The notes: generated by a model not told the origin, from the letters alone. DNA of 64,000 bases from Acidimicrobiia bacterium (GCA_035471805.1 DATIPS010000007.1:1-64000), one strand, 5' to 3'. Positions 24,598 through 34,857 are shown, numbered from the stretch's first letter. Made by a program: numbers and translations.

Positions 24598-25587
24598 ATG
24601 CGTTTTGGAGCTTTCATACCCCAGGGCTGGCGTCTCGATCTCGTCGGACTCCCGGCTGAAGAACAATGGCCGGCGATGGTCACCGCCGCGAAGACGATCG
24701 AGCGACTCGGGTTCGAGTCTGCCTGGGTCTACGACCATTTCCACACGGTGCCGAAACCCACCCAGGAAGCGACCTACGAGGCGTGGACGCTCATGGCCGC
24801 ACTGGCTGCCGTCACCGACACGGTTCGCCTCGGCCAGATGTGCACGTGCAACTCGTACCGCCCGCCGTCCTACCTCGCCAAAGTGGCAGCCAACATAGAC
24901 GTCATCTCGGGCGGCCGTCTGGAGATGGGCATTGGAGCCGGCTGGTACGAGCACGAGTATCTCGGGTACGGGTACGGGTTCGACAAACCGTCGGTGCGAA
25001 TCGGCATGCTGCGCGAGAGCGTTGAGATCATGCAACGGATGTGGACGGAAGAAGAGGTCACCTACGAAGGCAAGTATTACCGGCTCGCCGGCGCGATCAA
25101 CCAGCCCAAACCGGTGCAGGATCCGCACATCCCATTCTGGATCGCCGGCGGTGGAGAGAAACTGACCCTGAACGTGGCTGCCCGGTATGCCGGGTACACG
25201 AACTTCGGTGGCACGATCGAGAACTTCAAACACAAATCCGAGGTACTGGCCGGTCACTGCCGCGAGGTAGGCCGCGACTTCGACGCGATCACTCGGTCGG
25301 CGAACTTCAACGTGATCATTGGAGAAACTGAAGCCGACGTGAAGGACAAGTACGACTGGCACCTCGACCACTACACCCCGCTGATCGGCGCCGAGCGGGC
25401 CGAGAGAACCATGCGGAACTTCGATGGACCGGGAGGACTCGCAGGCACGCCGGAGCAAATCGTCCGGAGCCTCCAATCCTGGGAGGCAGCCGGTATGGGC
25501 TACTCGATCGTGTACTTCGCCGATGCCGCCTACGACACCTCCAGCATGGAACTGTTCATGCGGGAGGTCGTCCCGCATCTGCGCTGA
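24598..25587 (+). CDS. LLM-class F420-dependent oxidoreductase
   Basis: 329 residues with the luciferase-like TIM barrel. Typical pieces are MRFGAFIPQGW, ESAWVYDHFHTVP, TDTVRLGQMCTCNSYRPPSYLAK, DVISGGRLEMGIGAGWYEHEY and the C-terminal GTPEQIV. These are the hallmarks of actinobacterial F420-dependent flavin-free reductases; substrate unknown. Co-transcribed with the following acetyltransferase (7-base gap). Confidence 0.87.
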   Translation: MRFGAFIPQGWRLDLVGLPAEEQWPAMVTAAKTIERLGFESAWVYDHFHTVPKPTQEATYEAWTLMAALAAVTDTVRLGQMCTCNSYRPPSYLAKVAANIDVISGGRLEMGIGAGWYEHEYLGYGYGFDKPSVRIGMLRESVEIMQRMWTEEEVTYEGKYYRLAGAINQPKPVQDPHIPFWIAGGGEKLTLNVAARYAGYTNFGGTIENFKHKSEVLAGHCREVGRDFDAITRSANFNVIIGETEADVKDKYDWHLDHYTPLIGAERAERTMRNFDGPGGLAGTPEQIVRSLQSWEAAGMGYSIVYFADAAYDTSSMELFMREVVPHLR

Positions 25588-25594
25588 GGAACAG

Positions 25595-26785
25595 ATGTCC
25601 GACCATGAGGAGCTGGTCGTCAGGGTCGGACGGCCCGAGGACGCCGACGGAATCGTCGCCCTGGTCAACGAACGGATCGGCACGGAGGACGGGCCGGAAG
25701 CTCGCCTGACGCTCGACGATCCGCGCTTCGGTCCCGGCGGCTGGACGGTAGCGGCAGACGGCGACCGGATAGTCTCGGTTCTCGGACTGTTTCCCGCCTC
25801 GACGCGTGTCGGGAGCGTCGCGGTGCAGTCCGCCTTCATCGAGTTCGTGGCCACAGCGCGAGACTACGAAGGCCGTGGACTAGTCCGGGACCAAATGGAG
25901 CTGGCGCATCGGATATCGGCTGAACGCGGCGACCTCATCATGTGGATGGTCGGCATTCCCTACTTCTACCGGCAGTTCGGATACGAGTACGCAGTGCCAA
26001 CGCCGCCCACGATCGCCGTCACGGGATCGGGGGTTGGGGCTGCCCCGGACCTGTCCTTCCGGGTGGCAACCGCAGACGACATCGACACGGTCACAGCTCT
26101 GCAAGGCCACATGGCGGCCTCCGCCGTGATCGTCGCTGAGCACGATCAACTCCTGTGGTCTTGGTATATCGCCTCACCCGTCTACCGGGTGGTGATAGCC
26201 GAGCGGCAGGGAACGCCGGTGGGAATGATGCGCATCTACGACGATGACGGTCACCCGCTCGTATTCGACGTGGCAGCCGGGGACCCGGCCACGTTTCTCG
26301 CCCTGGCAGGGGAGGCTGCCGGGCCGGGCGGCACAGCCACCGTGGCGTTGAGACCCGGCCTCGAGGACTTCGCAAGTGGCCTGGGCGAGACCGACCGGGA
26401 CGGTTACGCCTACTACACGCGCGTCCCCGACCCCTGCGCGCTACTAGAGGCGGTGCTGCCGGAACTCAACTTCCGGATGGCCGACTCAGGGGCAGAGTTC
26501 GAGGACGGCGAGCTCCTCATCTCCCTGTACAGAGAGTCGATAACCGCGCAGATACGCAACGGACAACTCGAGTCGTTCGGGCGCGGCGGCACCGTGCAAG
26601 CACCCGTTTCGCAAGGAGGCTGCGGCGTTCCCCCGGATCTGATCGCTCACCTCATCCTGGGACCGCTCGGCGCCCTGGAACTGGAGCGGCGCCACGCAGA
26701 CGTCCTCCTGGGCAGACGACGGGAGTTGATGGATGTTCTGTTTCCGCCGCAGACGGTCGACGTTCAATCGTGGGTGTGGCCGTAG
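25595..26785 (+). CDS. Eis-like GNAT N-acetyltransferase with SCP2-like C-terminus
   Basis: 396 residues, length and layout as in the Eis family: an N-terminal GNAT domain (VRVGRPEDADGIVALVNER, then EFVATARDYEGRGLVRDQM for acetyl-CoA binding and GIPYFYRQFGYEYAV), a second GNAT-like unit (about 140-280) and a C-terminal part resembling SCP2 sterol-carrier folds. ATG 25595 has GAGGAA upstream, 7 bases after the F420 enzyme's stop. Acceptor unknown; Eis relatives acetylate amines, including aminoglycosides and histone-like proteins. Confidence 0.78.
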   Translation: MSDHEELVVRVGRPEDADGIVALVNERIGTEDGPEARLTLDDPRFGPGGWTVAADGDRIVSVLGLFPASTRVGSVAVQSAFIEFVATARDYEGRGLVRDQMELAHRISAERGDLIMWMVGIPYFYRQFGYEYAVPTPPTIAVTGSGVGAAPDLSFRVATADDIDTVTALQGHMAASAVIVAEHDQLLWSWYIASPVYRVVIAERQGTPVGMMRIYDDDGHPLVFDVAAGDPATFLALAGEAAGPGGTATVALRPGLEDFASGLGETDRDGYAYYTRVPDPCALLEAVLPELNFRMADSGAEFEDGELLISLYRESITAQIRNGQLESFGRGGTVQAPVSQGGCGVPPDLIAHLILGPLGALELERRHADVLLGRRRELMDVLFPPQTVDVQSWVWP

Positions 26786-26818
26786 GAAGAGAACACGGGC
26801 ACCCGGCGTGAGAGAACC

Positions 26819-27793
26819 TCAGACGGTGAGGACTACTTTGCCTCTGGCCCTTCGCCCGGTGAGCGACCCGAACGCCTCTTCGTAATCCTCGAGCCGAAAT
26901 ACGTCGGTGACCCTTGGATGCAACTTGCCCTCGTCCACCATCGAGAACAGCTCACCGAAGTTCTGCATCGAGGCGGCCGGGTCACGGCCGGCCCAACTCC
27001 CCCAGAAGACGCCGACAATCGAGAGTCCTTTCAGAAGGGCCAGGTTCAAAGCGATCTCAGGAATGGGCCCTGCTGCAAAGCCGATGACCAGGAAGCGACC
27101 GTTCCACGCTGTGGAACGCAGGGCAGGTTCGGAGAGATCTCCCCCGACCGGGTCGTACACGACGTCCGCTCCGGCACCGCCGGTGAGCTCCTTGATGCGG
27201 CCGCGCAGATCCTCGGTCGTGTAGTTGATGCCCTCGTCGGCGCCCATGTCGGCGGCGAAGACGAGTTTCTCGTCTGTAGACGCGGCGGCGATCACCCTCG
27301 CCCCCATCGCCTTGCCGATCTCCACCGCCGACGAACCGACGCCGCCTGCCGCACCGAGCACGAGCAGCGTCTCACCCGGCTGCAGACCGGCACGCTGCTT
27401 GAGCGCGTAGTAGGAAGTCCCGTAGGTGAGACCGAATGCGGCGGCTTCTTCGAAACTGAGCTTGTCCGGCTTCGGCATCAGCGAGTGAGCCGGAACCTTC
27501 CATTTATCGGCGAACGCTCCGACGAGGCCCATCGAGATGAAGGGAGCTCCGATCGGAACGCCGGCAACACCTTCACCGACCGCCGAAACGACTCCGGATG
27601 CCTCACCGCCCGGGATGAACGGCAACTCCGGCTTCATCTGGTACTTGCCCTCGATGACAAGCGTGTCCGGGAAGTTGAGGGCGGCCGCCCGAACGTCGAG
27701 GACGACTTCGCCCGGCCCGGGAACCGGATCCGGCAAGTCGACGAGAGAGAGCTTCTCCGCCGGCCCGAGCTCAGAACAGACCACTGCCCTCAT
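26819..27793 (-). CDS. NADPH:quinone oxidoreductase family protein (MDR)
   Basis: 324 residues of the zinc-free medium-chain reductases. Motifs: AALNFPDTLVIEGKYQ, PFIPGGEASGVV and the cofactor loop LVLGAAGGVGSSAVEIGKAMGA; the zinc-binding cysteines are absent. Last gene of a five-gene leftward operon, starting 3 bases after the thiolase stop. Probably reduces an enoyl or quinone intermediate. Confidence 0.86.
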   Translation of the reverse strand: MRAVVCSELGPAEKLSLVDLPDPVPGPGEVVLDVRAAALNFPDTLVIEGKYQMKPELPFIPGGEASGVVSAVGEGVAGVPIGAPFISMGLVGAFADKWKVPAHSLMPKPDKLSFEEAAAFGLTYGTSYYALKQRAGLQPGETLLVLGAAGGVGSSAVEIGKAMGARVIAAASTDEKLVFAADMGADEGINYTTEDLRGRIKELTGGAGADVVYDPVGGDLSEPALRSTAWNGRFLVIGFAAGPIPEIALNLALLKGLSIVGVFWGSWAGRDPAASMQNFGELFSMVDEGKLHPRVTDVFRLEDYEEAFGSLTGRRARGKVVLTV

Positions 27794-27796
27794 GAG

Positions 27797-28978
27797 CTAT
27801 GCCACCTCGAACAGGCCGGCTGCGCCCATACCGCCGCCGACACACATTGTGTTGACGACATACCTGGCGCCGCGGCGCTTTCCCTCGATGAGTGAGTGTG
27901 CGACCATTCGCGATCCGCTCATGCCGTACGGGTGCCCGATCGAAATGGCGCCACCGTTGACGTTGTAGATCTCGTTGTCGATACCGAGTTCGTCGCGGCA
28001 GTAGATGGTTTGCACGGCGAATGCCTCGTTGAGCTCCCACAGATCGATGTCGTCGATCGTCAGATTGAAGCGCTCGAGGAGTTTTGGAACGGCGAACACG
28101 GGGCCGATTCCCATGATGTCGGGATCGGTGCCGGCCACCGCGATTCCCCGGTAGTAGCCGAGTGGCGACAGGCCGCGACGCTCGGCCTCCCCGGCTTCCA
28201 TCAGGACACATGCCGATGATCCGTCGGAGAGCTGACTGGCGTTGCCGGCGGTGATGGTTCCGTCTGGAAGGACGACCTTCAGGGAGGCAAGGCCTTCGAG
28301 CGTCGTGTCGGCCCGGTTGCCTTCATCCTTGCTCAGCGTGACTTCATCGATGCCGACTTCGCCGGTCTCTTTGTCCATGACCATCTTCTGAGCCGTCATC
28401 GGCACGATCTCGTCATCGAACTTCCCGGCTGCCTGAGCAGCGGCCACTCGCTGCTGGCTCTGCAGGCCGTACTCGTCCTGCGCCTCACGGGCGATTCCGA
28501 ACCGCGCGGCAACTACCTCGGCCGTCTGCAACATCGGCATGTAGGCGTGCGGGTAGTTGGCGATTACGTTCGGATCGATGAACCTATCGAGCCGCATGTC
28601 GTTGGTCTGAACGAGGCTGATCGACTCGACGCCGCCACCAACGACGATGTCCATCTGGTCGTGAATGATCTGCTTGGCGGCGGTGGCGATCGCCATCATG
28701 CCCGAGGAGCACTGACGGTCGATTGTCATGCCGGGAACGGTCGACGGGAATCCGGCGGCCAGGACCGTGGTCCGCCCCAGGTTGTATCCCTGGGTGCCCT
28801 GTGCCTGCGCACAGCCCATGATCACGTCGTCGACCTCGCCCGGTTCGATACCTGCCCGCTCAACGGCGTGACGCAGGCTGTGTGCGGCCAGCGTCGGCGC
28901 CTCGGTGTTGTTGAAAGCTCCCCGATAGGCCCTTCCGATAGGTGTGCGCGCAGTCGATACGATTACCGCTTCTCTCAT
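27797..28978 (-). CDS. Acetyl-CoA C-acyltransferase (thiolase)
   Basis: 393 residues, full-length thiolase with nucleophile C90 in DRQCSSG, the motif [17 protein letters not shown] with the catalytic histidine, and [10 protein letters not shown] with the second cysteine. The tetrameric degradative form is likely. It cleaves 3-ketoacyl-CoA in beta-oxidation, acting after the SDR and MaoC enzymes encoded upstream in the same operon. Confidence 0.93.
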   Translation of the reverse strand: MREAVIVSTARTPIGRAYRGAFNNTEAPTLAAHSLRHAVERAGIEPGEVDDVIMGCAQAQGTQGYNLGRTTVLAAGFPSTVPGMTIDRQCSSGMMAIATAAKQIIHDQMDIVVGGGVESISLVQTNDMRLDRFIDPNVIANYPHAYMPMLQTAEVVAARFGIAREAQDEYGLQSQQRVAAAQAAGKFDDEIVPMTAQKMVMDKETGEVGIDEVTLSKDEGNRADTTLEGLASLKVVLPDGTITAGNASQLSDGSSACVLMEAGEAERRGLSPLGYYRGIAVAGTDPDIMGIGPVFAVPKLLERFNLTIDDIDLWELNEAFAVQTIYCRDELGIDNEIYNVNGGAISIGHPYGMSGSRMVAHSLIEGKRRGARYVVNTMCVGGGMGAAGLFEVA

Positions 28979-29019
28979 GAAACTCTCCTCATGTTCTCGT
29001 CGTGGACCTATTCGTTTGT

Positions 29020-29934
29020 CTAGAGGGAGAGGCCCAGCTTGGCGGCAGCCTGTCCGAGGAACTTCTGCGTTTGCAGGCCTCCCATCTCCAGGGCCAGCTG
29101 CCCTTCTTCGTCGGCGATTTCCGCCCAGTGCTGTGCGACTCCTTCAGGCGTGACCTCATCCGGCAGCAGGCTCACGCCGGTTGTCTCGTGGATCCTGGCG
29201 ACTGCGAACGAACCTGCGCCTGCCGAGAGAATCGTCCGGCTGGGCGCGTCCTCTGATACGAGGTAGACCAAACCGGCGGAAACCGACTCTGGAGTCAGGA
29301 GAGGGGCAATCGCATCGGGAATCAGGCCTTCCAGCATCCGCGTGGCAGCCGCCGGTGCAAGGCAGTTGACCCGGATGTTGTACTTGGCCCCCTCGAGATG
29401 AAGAGTATTCATCAGGCCGACGACGCCCAGCTTGGCCGCCCCGTAGTTGGCCTGGCCGAAGTTGCCGTACAGGCCGCTCGAAGAGGTCGTCATGACGACC
29501 CGCCCGTAGCTCTGTTCACGCATCAGGGGCCAGACGGCCTTGGTGGCGTTGACCGAACCCATCAGGTGGACGTCCACGACGGTCTGGAAGTCGGACAGCT
29601 CAACGTTGGCGAAGGACTTGTCACGCAGGATGCCGGCGTTGTTGACCAGGATGTCGACGGAACCCCACTTCTCCTTGGCTTCCGCCACCATCGCCGTCAC
29701 CTGATCGAAGTCGGTGACGCTGGCCCCGCTGGCCATTGCTTCGCCACCCCTCTCGACGATGAGAGACACGACTTCCTGCGCAGCATCGCTGGATGATCCC
29801 GTTCCGTCCAGAGACCCGCCGAGATCGTTGACAACGACTCTTGCCCCACGTTCGGCCAGAGCCAGAGCGTGGGCCCTTCCCAGGCCTCGTCCCGCCCCGG
29901 TGACTATCGCTACCCGTCCGTCGAAATTGAGCAT
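29020..29934 (-). CDS. SDR family 3-hydroxyacyl-CoA dehydrogenase-like
   Basis: 304 residues. Cofactor motif [18 protein letters not shown] (a mark of the peroxisomal multifunctional-enzyme type 2 SDR group), [11 protein letters not shown] and active site [19 protein letters not shown]. The extra C-terminal 60 residues are typical of this group. Start ATG 29934. Together with MaoC next door it forms the hydratase/(3R)-hydroxyacyl-CoA dehydrogenase pair fused in MFE-2 of other organisms. Confidence 0.88.
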   Translation of the reverse strand: MLNFDGRVAIVTGAGRGLGRAHALALAERGARVVVNDLGGSLDGTGSSSDAAQEVVSLIVERGGEAMASGASVTDFDQVTAMVAEAKEKWGSVDILVNNAGILRDKSFANVELSDFQTVVDVHLMGSVNATKAVWPLMREQSYGRVVMTTSSSGLYGNFGQANYGAAKLGVVGLMNTLHLEGAKYNIRVNCLAPAAATRMLEGLIPDAIAPLLTPESVSAGLVYLVSEDAPSRTILSAGAGSFAVARIHETTGVSLLPDEVTPEGVAQHWAEIADEEGQLALEMGGLQTQKFLGQAAAKLGLSL

Positions 29935-29948
29935 TGCTGTTTCCTCCG

Positions 29949-30407
29949 TTACTGAACTACGAACAGTGAGAGCGTTTCGGCGACCAGGGCGGGTTTGTCG
30001 GAACCCTTGATCTCGATGGTGACGTTGGACTTGAAGAGAAACCGGCCCGGTCCCTTCGGCGTCACCTCGGCGAGATGAATCCTGGCGCGCACGTCGCTTC
30101 CCACCTTCACGGGTTCCAGGAATCGCACCTTGTCGGACCCGTAGTTGATGGCCATCACGAGCCCCTCCGGAATGATCCCGGCGGCGGCCGTGAGGTAGGG
30201 AATCAGTGAAAGGGTGAGGAACCCGTGTGCGATCGTCGTCCCCCACGGGGTCATCTTGGCCGCCTCCGGGTCGACGTGTATGAACTGGTGATCGTTGGTG
30301 GCTTCCGCGAACGCGTCGATACGGTCCTGATCCACGGTGAACCAGTCGGACTCTCCGATGTCTGTGCCTACGTAGTCGGCCAGCTGGTCGACGGGTACAA
30401 CCTTCAT
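29949..30407 (-). CDS. MaoC-like (R)-specific enoyl-CoA hydratase
   Basis: 152-residue hot-dog protein. The hydratase-2 motif is DRIDAFAEATNDHQFIHVDPEAA with the aspartate and histidine in place, then GTTIAHGFLTLSLIPYL. ATG 30407 is chosen because AGGAG at 30415-30419 stands 7 bases before it; ATG 30413 would be 1 base away. Works with the adjacent SDR. Confidence 0.92.
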   Translation of the reverse strand: MKVVPVDQLADYVGTDIGESDWFTVDQDRIDAFAEATNDHQFIHVDPEAAKMTPWGTTIAHGFLTLSLIPYLTAAAGIIPEGLVMAINYGSDKVRFLEPVKVGSDVRARIHLAEVTPKGPGRFLFKSNVTIEIKGSDKPALVAETLSLFVVQ

Positions 30408-30417
30408 CGTCATACTC

Positions 30418-31458
30418 CTATCTCGAATCTCTCAACTTGTCTGCGGCGGCTTCGGCGAGCGAGACGGCCTGGGCGGCGAATAGTTCCTCGGTCGCCGGGT
30501 CCACCTCGCCGTACGCGCCCCCTGCGTACCGCGTGTAAACACCCTCCATGATCATCGCCAGCTTCCAGGTGGAGAAGGCGACGTAGAAATCGATCTGGCT
30601 CACGTCCAGGCCCGAACTCTGCGCGTAACGCTCGATGAGCGCGGCGCGGGGTGGGAACCCCTCGATGCGGCTCGGCGAAGGCGGGAACGGCGCCGGTGGA
30701 TCGCCGGCCTCCTGCCAGGCCGACAGGACGGTCCCGAGATCGGCGAGCGGGTCACCGAGTGTGCACAGTTCCCAATCGAGGACTGCCAGGACGTTGCCTT
30801 CCGCATCCACCCGGACGTTGTCGATCCGGTAATCACCGTGAACGACCGAAACTCGCTGCTGGGCGGGGATGGTGGCGGCGAGGATGTCGTGGGCCTCCCT
30901 GGCACCGGGCAGCTCCCTGGTCTTGGCCGCCTGCCACTGATGATGCCAGCGACGGAGTTGCCGCTCGAAATAGCCATCGTGGCGACCGAGATCCCCGAGT
31001 CCGACTTCGTGAACGTCGAATGCATGCAACTCCGCCAGCGTGTCCATCAGCTGCATCGAGACACGATGGCGTGACTCGATGGGCAGGTCGCGCTCGGCGT
31101 CCTCTGCCAGTTCCACGGTGAAACCGTCAACGTATTCGGTCACATAGAACTCCGCACCGGTCACCGACTCGTCATCACAGAATCCGATGGTTGCCGGCAC
31201 TCGATAGCCACTGCCTGCCAGGGCCGTGATTATCCGGTACTCCCTGCCCATGTCGTGCGCGGAAGGCAGCCTGCCGGACAGAGGGGGCCGCCGGAGCACC
31301 CATCGCCTGTCGGCGGCATCGGTCACGACGTAGGTGAGGTTGGAGCGGCCGACGCTCGGACGATCGAAGCGGAGCGGTTGGTTCACGTCGGGAACCCGGG
31401 CGGCCAGCCAACGGGTCACCTCCGCGACGTCTACTCCGGTCGACGCTTCGTCTGCCAC
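30418..31458 (-). CDS. APH-fold phosphotransferase of the ACAD10 type
   Basis: 346 residues with kinase-like motifs RWVLRRPP, the catalytic loop VVHGDYRIDNV and the metal-binding LDWELCTLGDPLADLG. This subgroup is fused or linked to acyl-CoA dehydrogenases and is thought to phosphorylate hydroxyacyl-CoA intermediates. First gene of the leftward operon; GTG 31458 is preceded by GGGAG at an 8-base spacing. A palindrome at 31550-31565 lies about 90 bases upstream. Confidence 0.87.
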   Translation of the reverse strand: MADEASTGVDVAEVTRWLAARVPDVNQPLRFDRPSVGRSNLTYVVTDAADRRWVLRRPPLSGRLPSAHDMGREYRIITALAGSGYRVPATIGFCDDESVTGAEFYVTEYVDGFTVELAEDAERDLPIESRHRVSMQLMDTLAELHAFDVHEVGLGDLGRHDGYFERQLRRWHHQWQAAKTRELPGAREAHDILAATIPAQQRVSVVHGDYRIDNVRVDAEGNVLAVLDWELCTLGDPLADLGTVLSAWQEAGDPPAPFPPSPSRIEGFPPRAALIERYAQSSGLDVSQIDFYVAFSTWKLAMIMEGVYTRYAGGAYGEVDPATEELFAAQAVSLAEAAADKLRDSR

Positions 31459-31549
31459 CGTCGCTACTCCCTTTCGCCGTACTCGACACTAGTGACCGCG
31501 CCACTGCGTGCGATCGCCCCACTCCGGGGTCGATCGGCATGCTCTTCAT

Positions 31550-31565
31550 ATTAGTGATCGTTAAC
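31550..31565. promoter_or_regulatory. Putative TetR-type operator upstream of the APH-thiolase operon
   Basis: ATTAGTGATCGTTAAC is a near-palindrome (TTA..GATC..TAA) and shares TTAGTG-NN-CGTTAAC with 40047-40062 at the divergent acyl-CoA dehydrogenase promoter. Two occurrences of a 13-base-matched site upstream of related operons make a common regulator likely; the TetR gene at 37025-37627 is the local candidate. Confidence 0.65.
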
Positions 31566-31574
31566 TTGCATTTG

Positions 31575-31606
31575 CTCAGCGCGCCGGCGAGACGGCGCGA
31601 GCTGAG
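31575..31606 (-). terminator. Hairpin downstream of the secreted-protein gene
   Basis: CTCAGCGCGCCG / CGGCGC-GA-GCTGAG forms a 12-bp stem with a 2-base bulge and 6-base loop. It lies 64 bases past the 31670 gene on the minus strand. Between them (31607-31650) short direct repeats of GAGTTAC occur. Confidence 0.6.
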
Positions 31607-31669
31607 GGTTTCGAGTTACCAATCGGGAGTTACGAAGTACAAGACGCCGGGTGCGGATCCCGAGTTGGG

Positions 31670-32176
31670 TCAGTCGTCGCCGTCGGTGCCCTTGTCGTTG
31701 CGACCGAGGCCGCGACCCGGCTTCTCGACGGTGAAAGCCTCAACGGCCTTGACCATTCTCAGCGCCTTGTCCCCGCTCGGAGCAAGCGTTGATGGGCTGA
31801 GCTCGTGCGACAAAGCAGCATGGACCAGCTCGGCGTGGCCACGCCCGTACGCATTGCCTTTACCGCTGTCGTTCTTCTCGTAGCCCTTCAGCTTCAGGGC
31901 TGCGGCCTCCACCCTTTGCTGCGCTCGTGCCAGACCGGTTGCATGATCAGGATTGCCCAGCGCGTGGATCGGTATGCCCGTATCGGGGTTGCGAGTCTCG
32001 GCCGCTTCCAACATGGCCAGGGCTTTCGAACTGCCACGAACGAGTCCCTCAATCGCCTTGTCGAGGACATGCTGCGCCGGCCCGGTTTGACTGTCTGCCG
32101 TTGCTGCCGGCGCCGGTCCCACGACCAGTGCGATCGATAGTCCGGCTGCTGCCACTGTGAGTGCTGTTTTTCCCAT
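31670..32176 (-). CDS. Secreted protein of unknown function
   Basis: 168 residues. Signal peptide at 1-27 (MGKTALTV...APAATA). The mature part is helical and charged, with no cysteine and no recognised domain; it includes ARAQQRVEAAALKLKGYEK and a C-terminus ending in GTDGDD. ATG 32176 has AGGAGCGA upstream. Second gene after the lipoprotein at 32230, 53 bases apart, so possibly co-transcribed. Confidence 0.7.
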   Translation of the reverse strand: MGKTALTVAAAGLSIALVVGPAPAATADSQTGPAQHVLDKAIEGLVRGSSKALAMLEAAETRNPDTGIPIHALGNPDHATGLARAQQRVEAAALKLKGYEKNDSGKGNAYGRGHAELVHAALSHELSPSTLAPSGDKALRMVKAVEAFTVEKPGRGLGRNDKGTDGDD

Positions 32177-32229
32177 ATCTCGCTCCTGTGAGTGAAGTCG
32201 CAGCAAGGCGCCGGACGTTACGCCGATAC

Positions 32230-32682
32230 TCAGCGGTGTTCCGGACAGACGATTTCGATCGATGCGCCCAGCAGCACTCCGGCCATCAGCCCGTCCTCTT
32301 CGTCGACGTCCACGAGTCCACCGTCTGAAAGCCGGTCGAGGTATTCGGTTAGGAGTTCTTCTGCGGTCATGCCCTCCTCCAGGAGATCACAGAACAACTC
32401 CGCCGTGGCTATGAAGACCTCCGGATCCTCGAGGGCGGCACCCTCGTATGTGGTTGATTCCATGGCGCTTTCGACGGCCGCGATGAGAGCTGCATAGTCG
32501 GGTACGAACTCGTCAACCGGCGAAGACGTAGCAGTCGTCGAGGGAGCCGGCGTGGTGCTCGACGGGAGCCCGGCTGCCGTGGGCGAGGTTGCAGTGCCTT
32601 GCTCATTCGCTTGCCCGGCACACGCGCTGAAGAGCACGAGAGTGGCGATCAGGAGCGAAGGGCGATGACGGGCACTGGCCAT
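32230..32682 (-). CDS. Small lipoprotein with threonine/serine-rich linker
   Basis: 150 residues. Lipobox LFSAC (C21) after a hydrophobic signal; a low-complexity linker at about 30-55 (PSSTTPAPSTTATSSP); then an acidic helical domain with two cysteines (AELFCDLLEEG and EIVCPEHR) that could form a disulfide, resembling DUF732-like actinobacterial secreted domains. Function unknown. Divergent from oligopeptidase B. Confidence 0.7.
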   Translation of the reverse strand: MASARHRPSLLIATLVLFSACAGQANEQGTATSPTAAGLPSSTTPAPSTTATSSPVDEFVPDYAALIAAVESAMESTTYEGAALEDPEVFIATAELFCDLLEEGMTAEELLTEYLDRLSDGGLVDVDEEDGLMAGVLLGASIEIVCPEHR

Positions 32683-32766
32683 AGTGAATGATCGGCGGGA
32701 CCTCTGGTGAACTCAAGCACTCTCTGCCGAACACCTCCGGTTGCCGCCGGTTAGGCTCGGTCGCCG

Positions 32767-34857
32767 ATGTCACACGAGGGAGCCATGTCCGTCCAACCGC
32801 CGGTTGCCGATCGCAGACCCCATTCAACGACCAGCCACGGCCATACGAGAGAGGATCCGTATGCCTGGCTGAAAGACGTGAACTGGCAGCAGGTGATGCG
32901 AGACCCATCCCTCCTCGATCCCGACATCCGCGCTCATCTCGAGGCGGAGAACGACTACGCCGACAGTCGGCTCGACGGTGCATCCGGTCTCCGCGACGAG
33001 CTCTTCACCGAGATGAAGGGACGGATCAAGGAAGACGACAGTTCGGTCCCTACCCCGGACGGGCCGTGGGAGTACTACCGCCGCTTCGATACGGGCGGTC
33101 AGTATCCGATCTTCTGCCGCAGACCTCTGGATTCAGACGAGGAAGAGATCCTCTTCAACGGGGATCTCGAGGCGGAGGGCAAGGAGTTCTTCCGTATTCA
33201 CACGCTCGAGCCGAGCCCCGATCACCGGTTGCTCGCCTACTCGGTCGACGTTCACGGGAGCGAGTTCTACACCATCCGGGTACGCGATCTCGACAACCTC
33301 GAGGACCTCGATGATCTTGTCGAGGATGCGAACGGCACAATCGAATGGTCGGCCGACTCCACGGCCTTCATGTACCTGAAGCTCGATCAGAGCAACCGCC
33401 CCGTCTGGGCCTACTTGCACGGGCTCGGGACCGATCAAGCCGAGGACGGACTCATCTACGAGGAACCCGACGCGGGTTTCTACGTAGGACTCGGCAGGAC
33501 CGAGAGTGGCAAGTACATCGAGATCGCGGCAGGAGACCACGAAACCTCCGAAGTCAGGCTTCTGGATGCGGCCCGGCCAACCGGCCCGCCGGTCCTGATC
33601 GCCGCACGCCACCCGGGCGTCCTCTACTCGATCAGCGAGCAAGGCGACCGGCTCTACATCAACACGAACGCGGACGGAGCCGAAGATTTCCAGATAGTCA
33701 CCGCCGAAGCATCGGCCCCCGGACGCTGGTCGACTCTGATTCCACATCGGCCCGGCACCCTCATCCTGGGCGCGGTCGCCTTTCGGAACCACCTTGTCCG
33801 CCTGGAAACCGAGGAGGGTCTGCCGCGAATAGTCATCCGTGACATCGATTCAGGCGATGAGCGCTCGATCGCGATGGACGATGCCGCCTACGACCTGGGA
33901 TTCGCCCCTTTGCGGGAGTACACCGACACACTCCGATTCACCTACAGCTCGCCGTCTACCCCGCTGCGGGTCTACGACTTCGATCTGGAGACCGGCGACC
34001 AGACACTGCGCAAGGAACAGGAAGTACCGAGCGGACACGATCCCAAGGACTACACGACCGCACGGGTCTTCGCGACCAGCCACGACGGCGAGCGTATCCC
34101 GGTAACACTCCTGTACAGGAGCGGCCTGGACCTGGACGGTTCGGCACCCTGCCTGTTGTACGGATACGGATCGTACGGATACAGCATGCCGGCTTCCTTC
34201 AGTACGAATCGATTGAGCCTCGTCGATCGGGGCTTCGTCTACGCGATCGCCCACGTCCGCGGTGGCAAAGAGGGCGGTTATCGCTGGTACACGACGGGCA
34301 AGCGAGAGCACAAGCTCAACACGTTCCTCGACTTCCTGGCCGCTGCCGGGGCCCTGATCGAGATGGGTTTCACATCGGCCGGCAAGATCGTCGTCTTCGG
34401 AGGAAGCGCCGGAGGGCTCCTGGTCGGGGCCACCGTGAACATGGCTCCTCCCGGATTGCTGGCGGGCGCCATCGCCGAGGTTCCGTTCGTCGATGTGCTC
34501 ACGACGATGCACGACCTGGATCTGCCGCTCACTCCGATGGAGTGGCCGGAGTGGGGCAACCCGATCCAGGATCCGGCCGCATACGAATACATCGCCTCGT
34601 ACTCGCCCTACGACAACGTCGAAGCGAAGGAATACCCTCCGATGCTGGTCACCGCCGGACTGACGGACCCGCGGGTCACCTACTGGGAGCCGGCCAAGTG
34701 GGTCGCCAGGTTGCGTGAGATGAAGACCGACGACAACCTGCTGGTATTGCGCACCCGTATGGGAGCCGGCCACGCCGGAGCCTCCGGCCGCTTCGACGCC
34801 TTGAAAGAGCTGGCAGAGGACTACGCATTCGCATTGATGGTGACGGACTCAGGCTGA
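32767..34857 (+). CDS. ptrB: Oligopeptidase B (S9A serine peptidase)
   Basis: 696 residues, the usual length. N-terminal seven-bladed propeller preceded by the family signature REDPYAWLKDV, then an alpha/beta hydrolase domain with LLYGYGSYGYSMPASF, HVRGGKEGGYRWY, the nucleophile S547 in VFGGSAGGLL, the aspartate in TDPRV and the histidine in GAGHAGASGRF. It cleaves short peptides after basic residues in the cytosol. ATG 32767 follows TAGGCT by 9 bases (leaderless-like); ATG 32785 is an alternative. The stop codon is embedded in a terminator palindrome. Confidence 0.9.
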   Translation: MSHEGAMSVQPPVADRRPHSTTSHGHTREDPYAWLKDVNWQQVMRDPSLLDPDIRAHLEAENDYADSRLDGASGLRDELFTEMKGRIKEDDSSVPTPDGPWEYYRRFDTGGQYPIFCRRPLDSDEEEILFNGDLEAEGKEFFRIHTLEPSPDHRLLAYSVDVHGSEFYTIRVRDLDNLEDLDDLVEDANGTIEWSADSTAFMYLKLDQSNRPVWAYLHGLGTDQAEDGLIYEEPDAGFYVGLGRTESGKYIEIAAGDHETSEVRLLDAARPTGPPVLIAARHPGVLYSISEQGDRLYINTNADGAEDFQIVTAEASAPGRWSTLIPHRPGTLILGAVAFRNHLVRLETEEGLPRIVIRDIDSGDERSIAMDDAAYDLGFAPLREYTDTLRFTYSSPSTPLRVYDFDLETGDQTLRKEQEVPSGHDPKDYTTARVFATSHDGERIPVTLLYRSGLDLDGSAPCLLYGYGSYGYSMPASFSTNRLSLVDRGFVYAIAHVRGGKEGGYRWYTTGKREHKLNTFLDFLAAAGALIEMGFTSAGKIVVFGGSAGGLLVGATVNMAPPGLLAGAIAEVPFVDVLTTMHDLDLPLTPMEWPEWGNPIQDPAAYEYIASYSPYDNVEAKEYPPMLVTAGLTDPRVTYWEPAKWVARLREMKTDDNLLVLRTRMGAGHAGASGRFDALKELAEDYAFALMVTDSG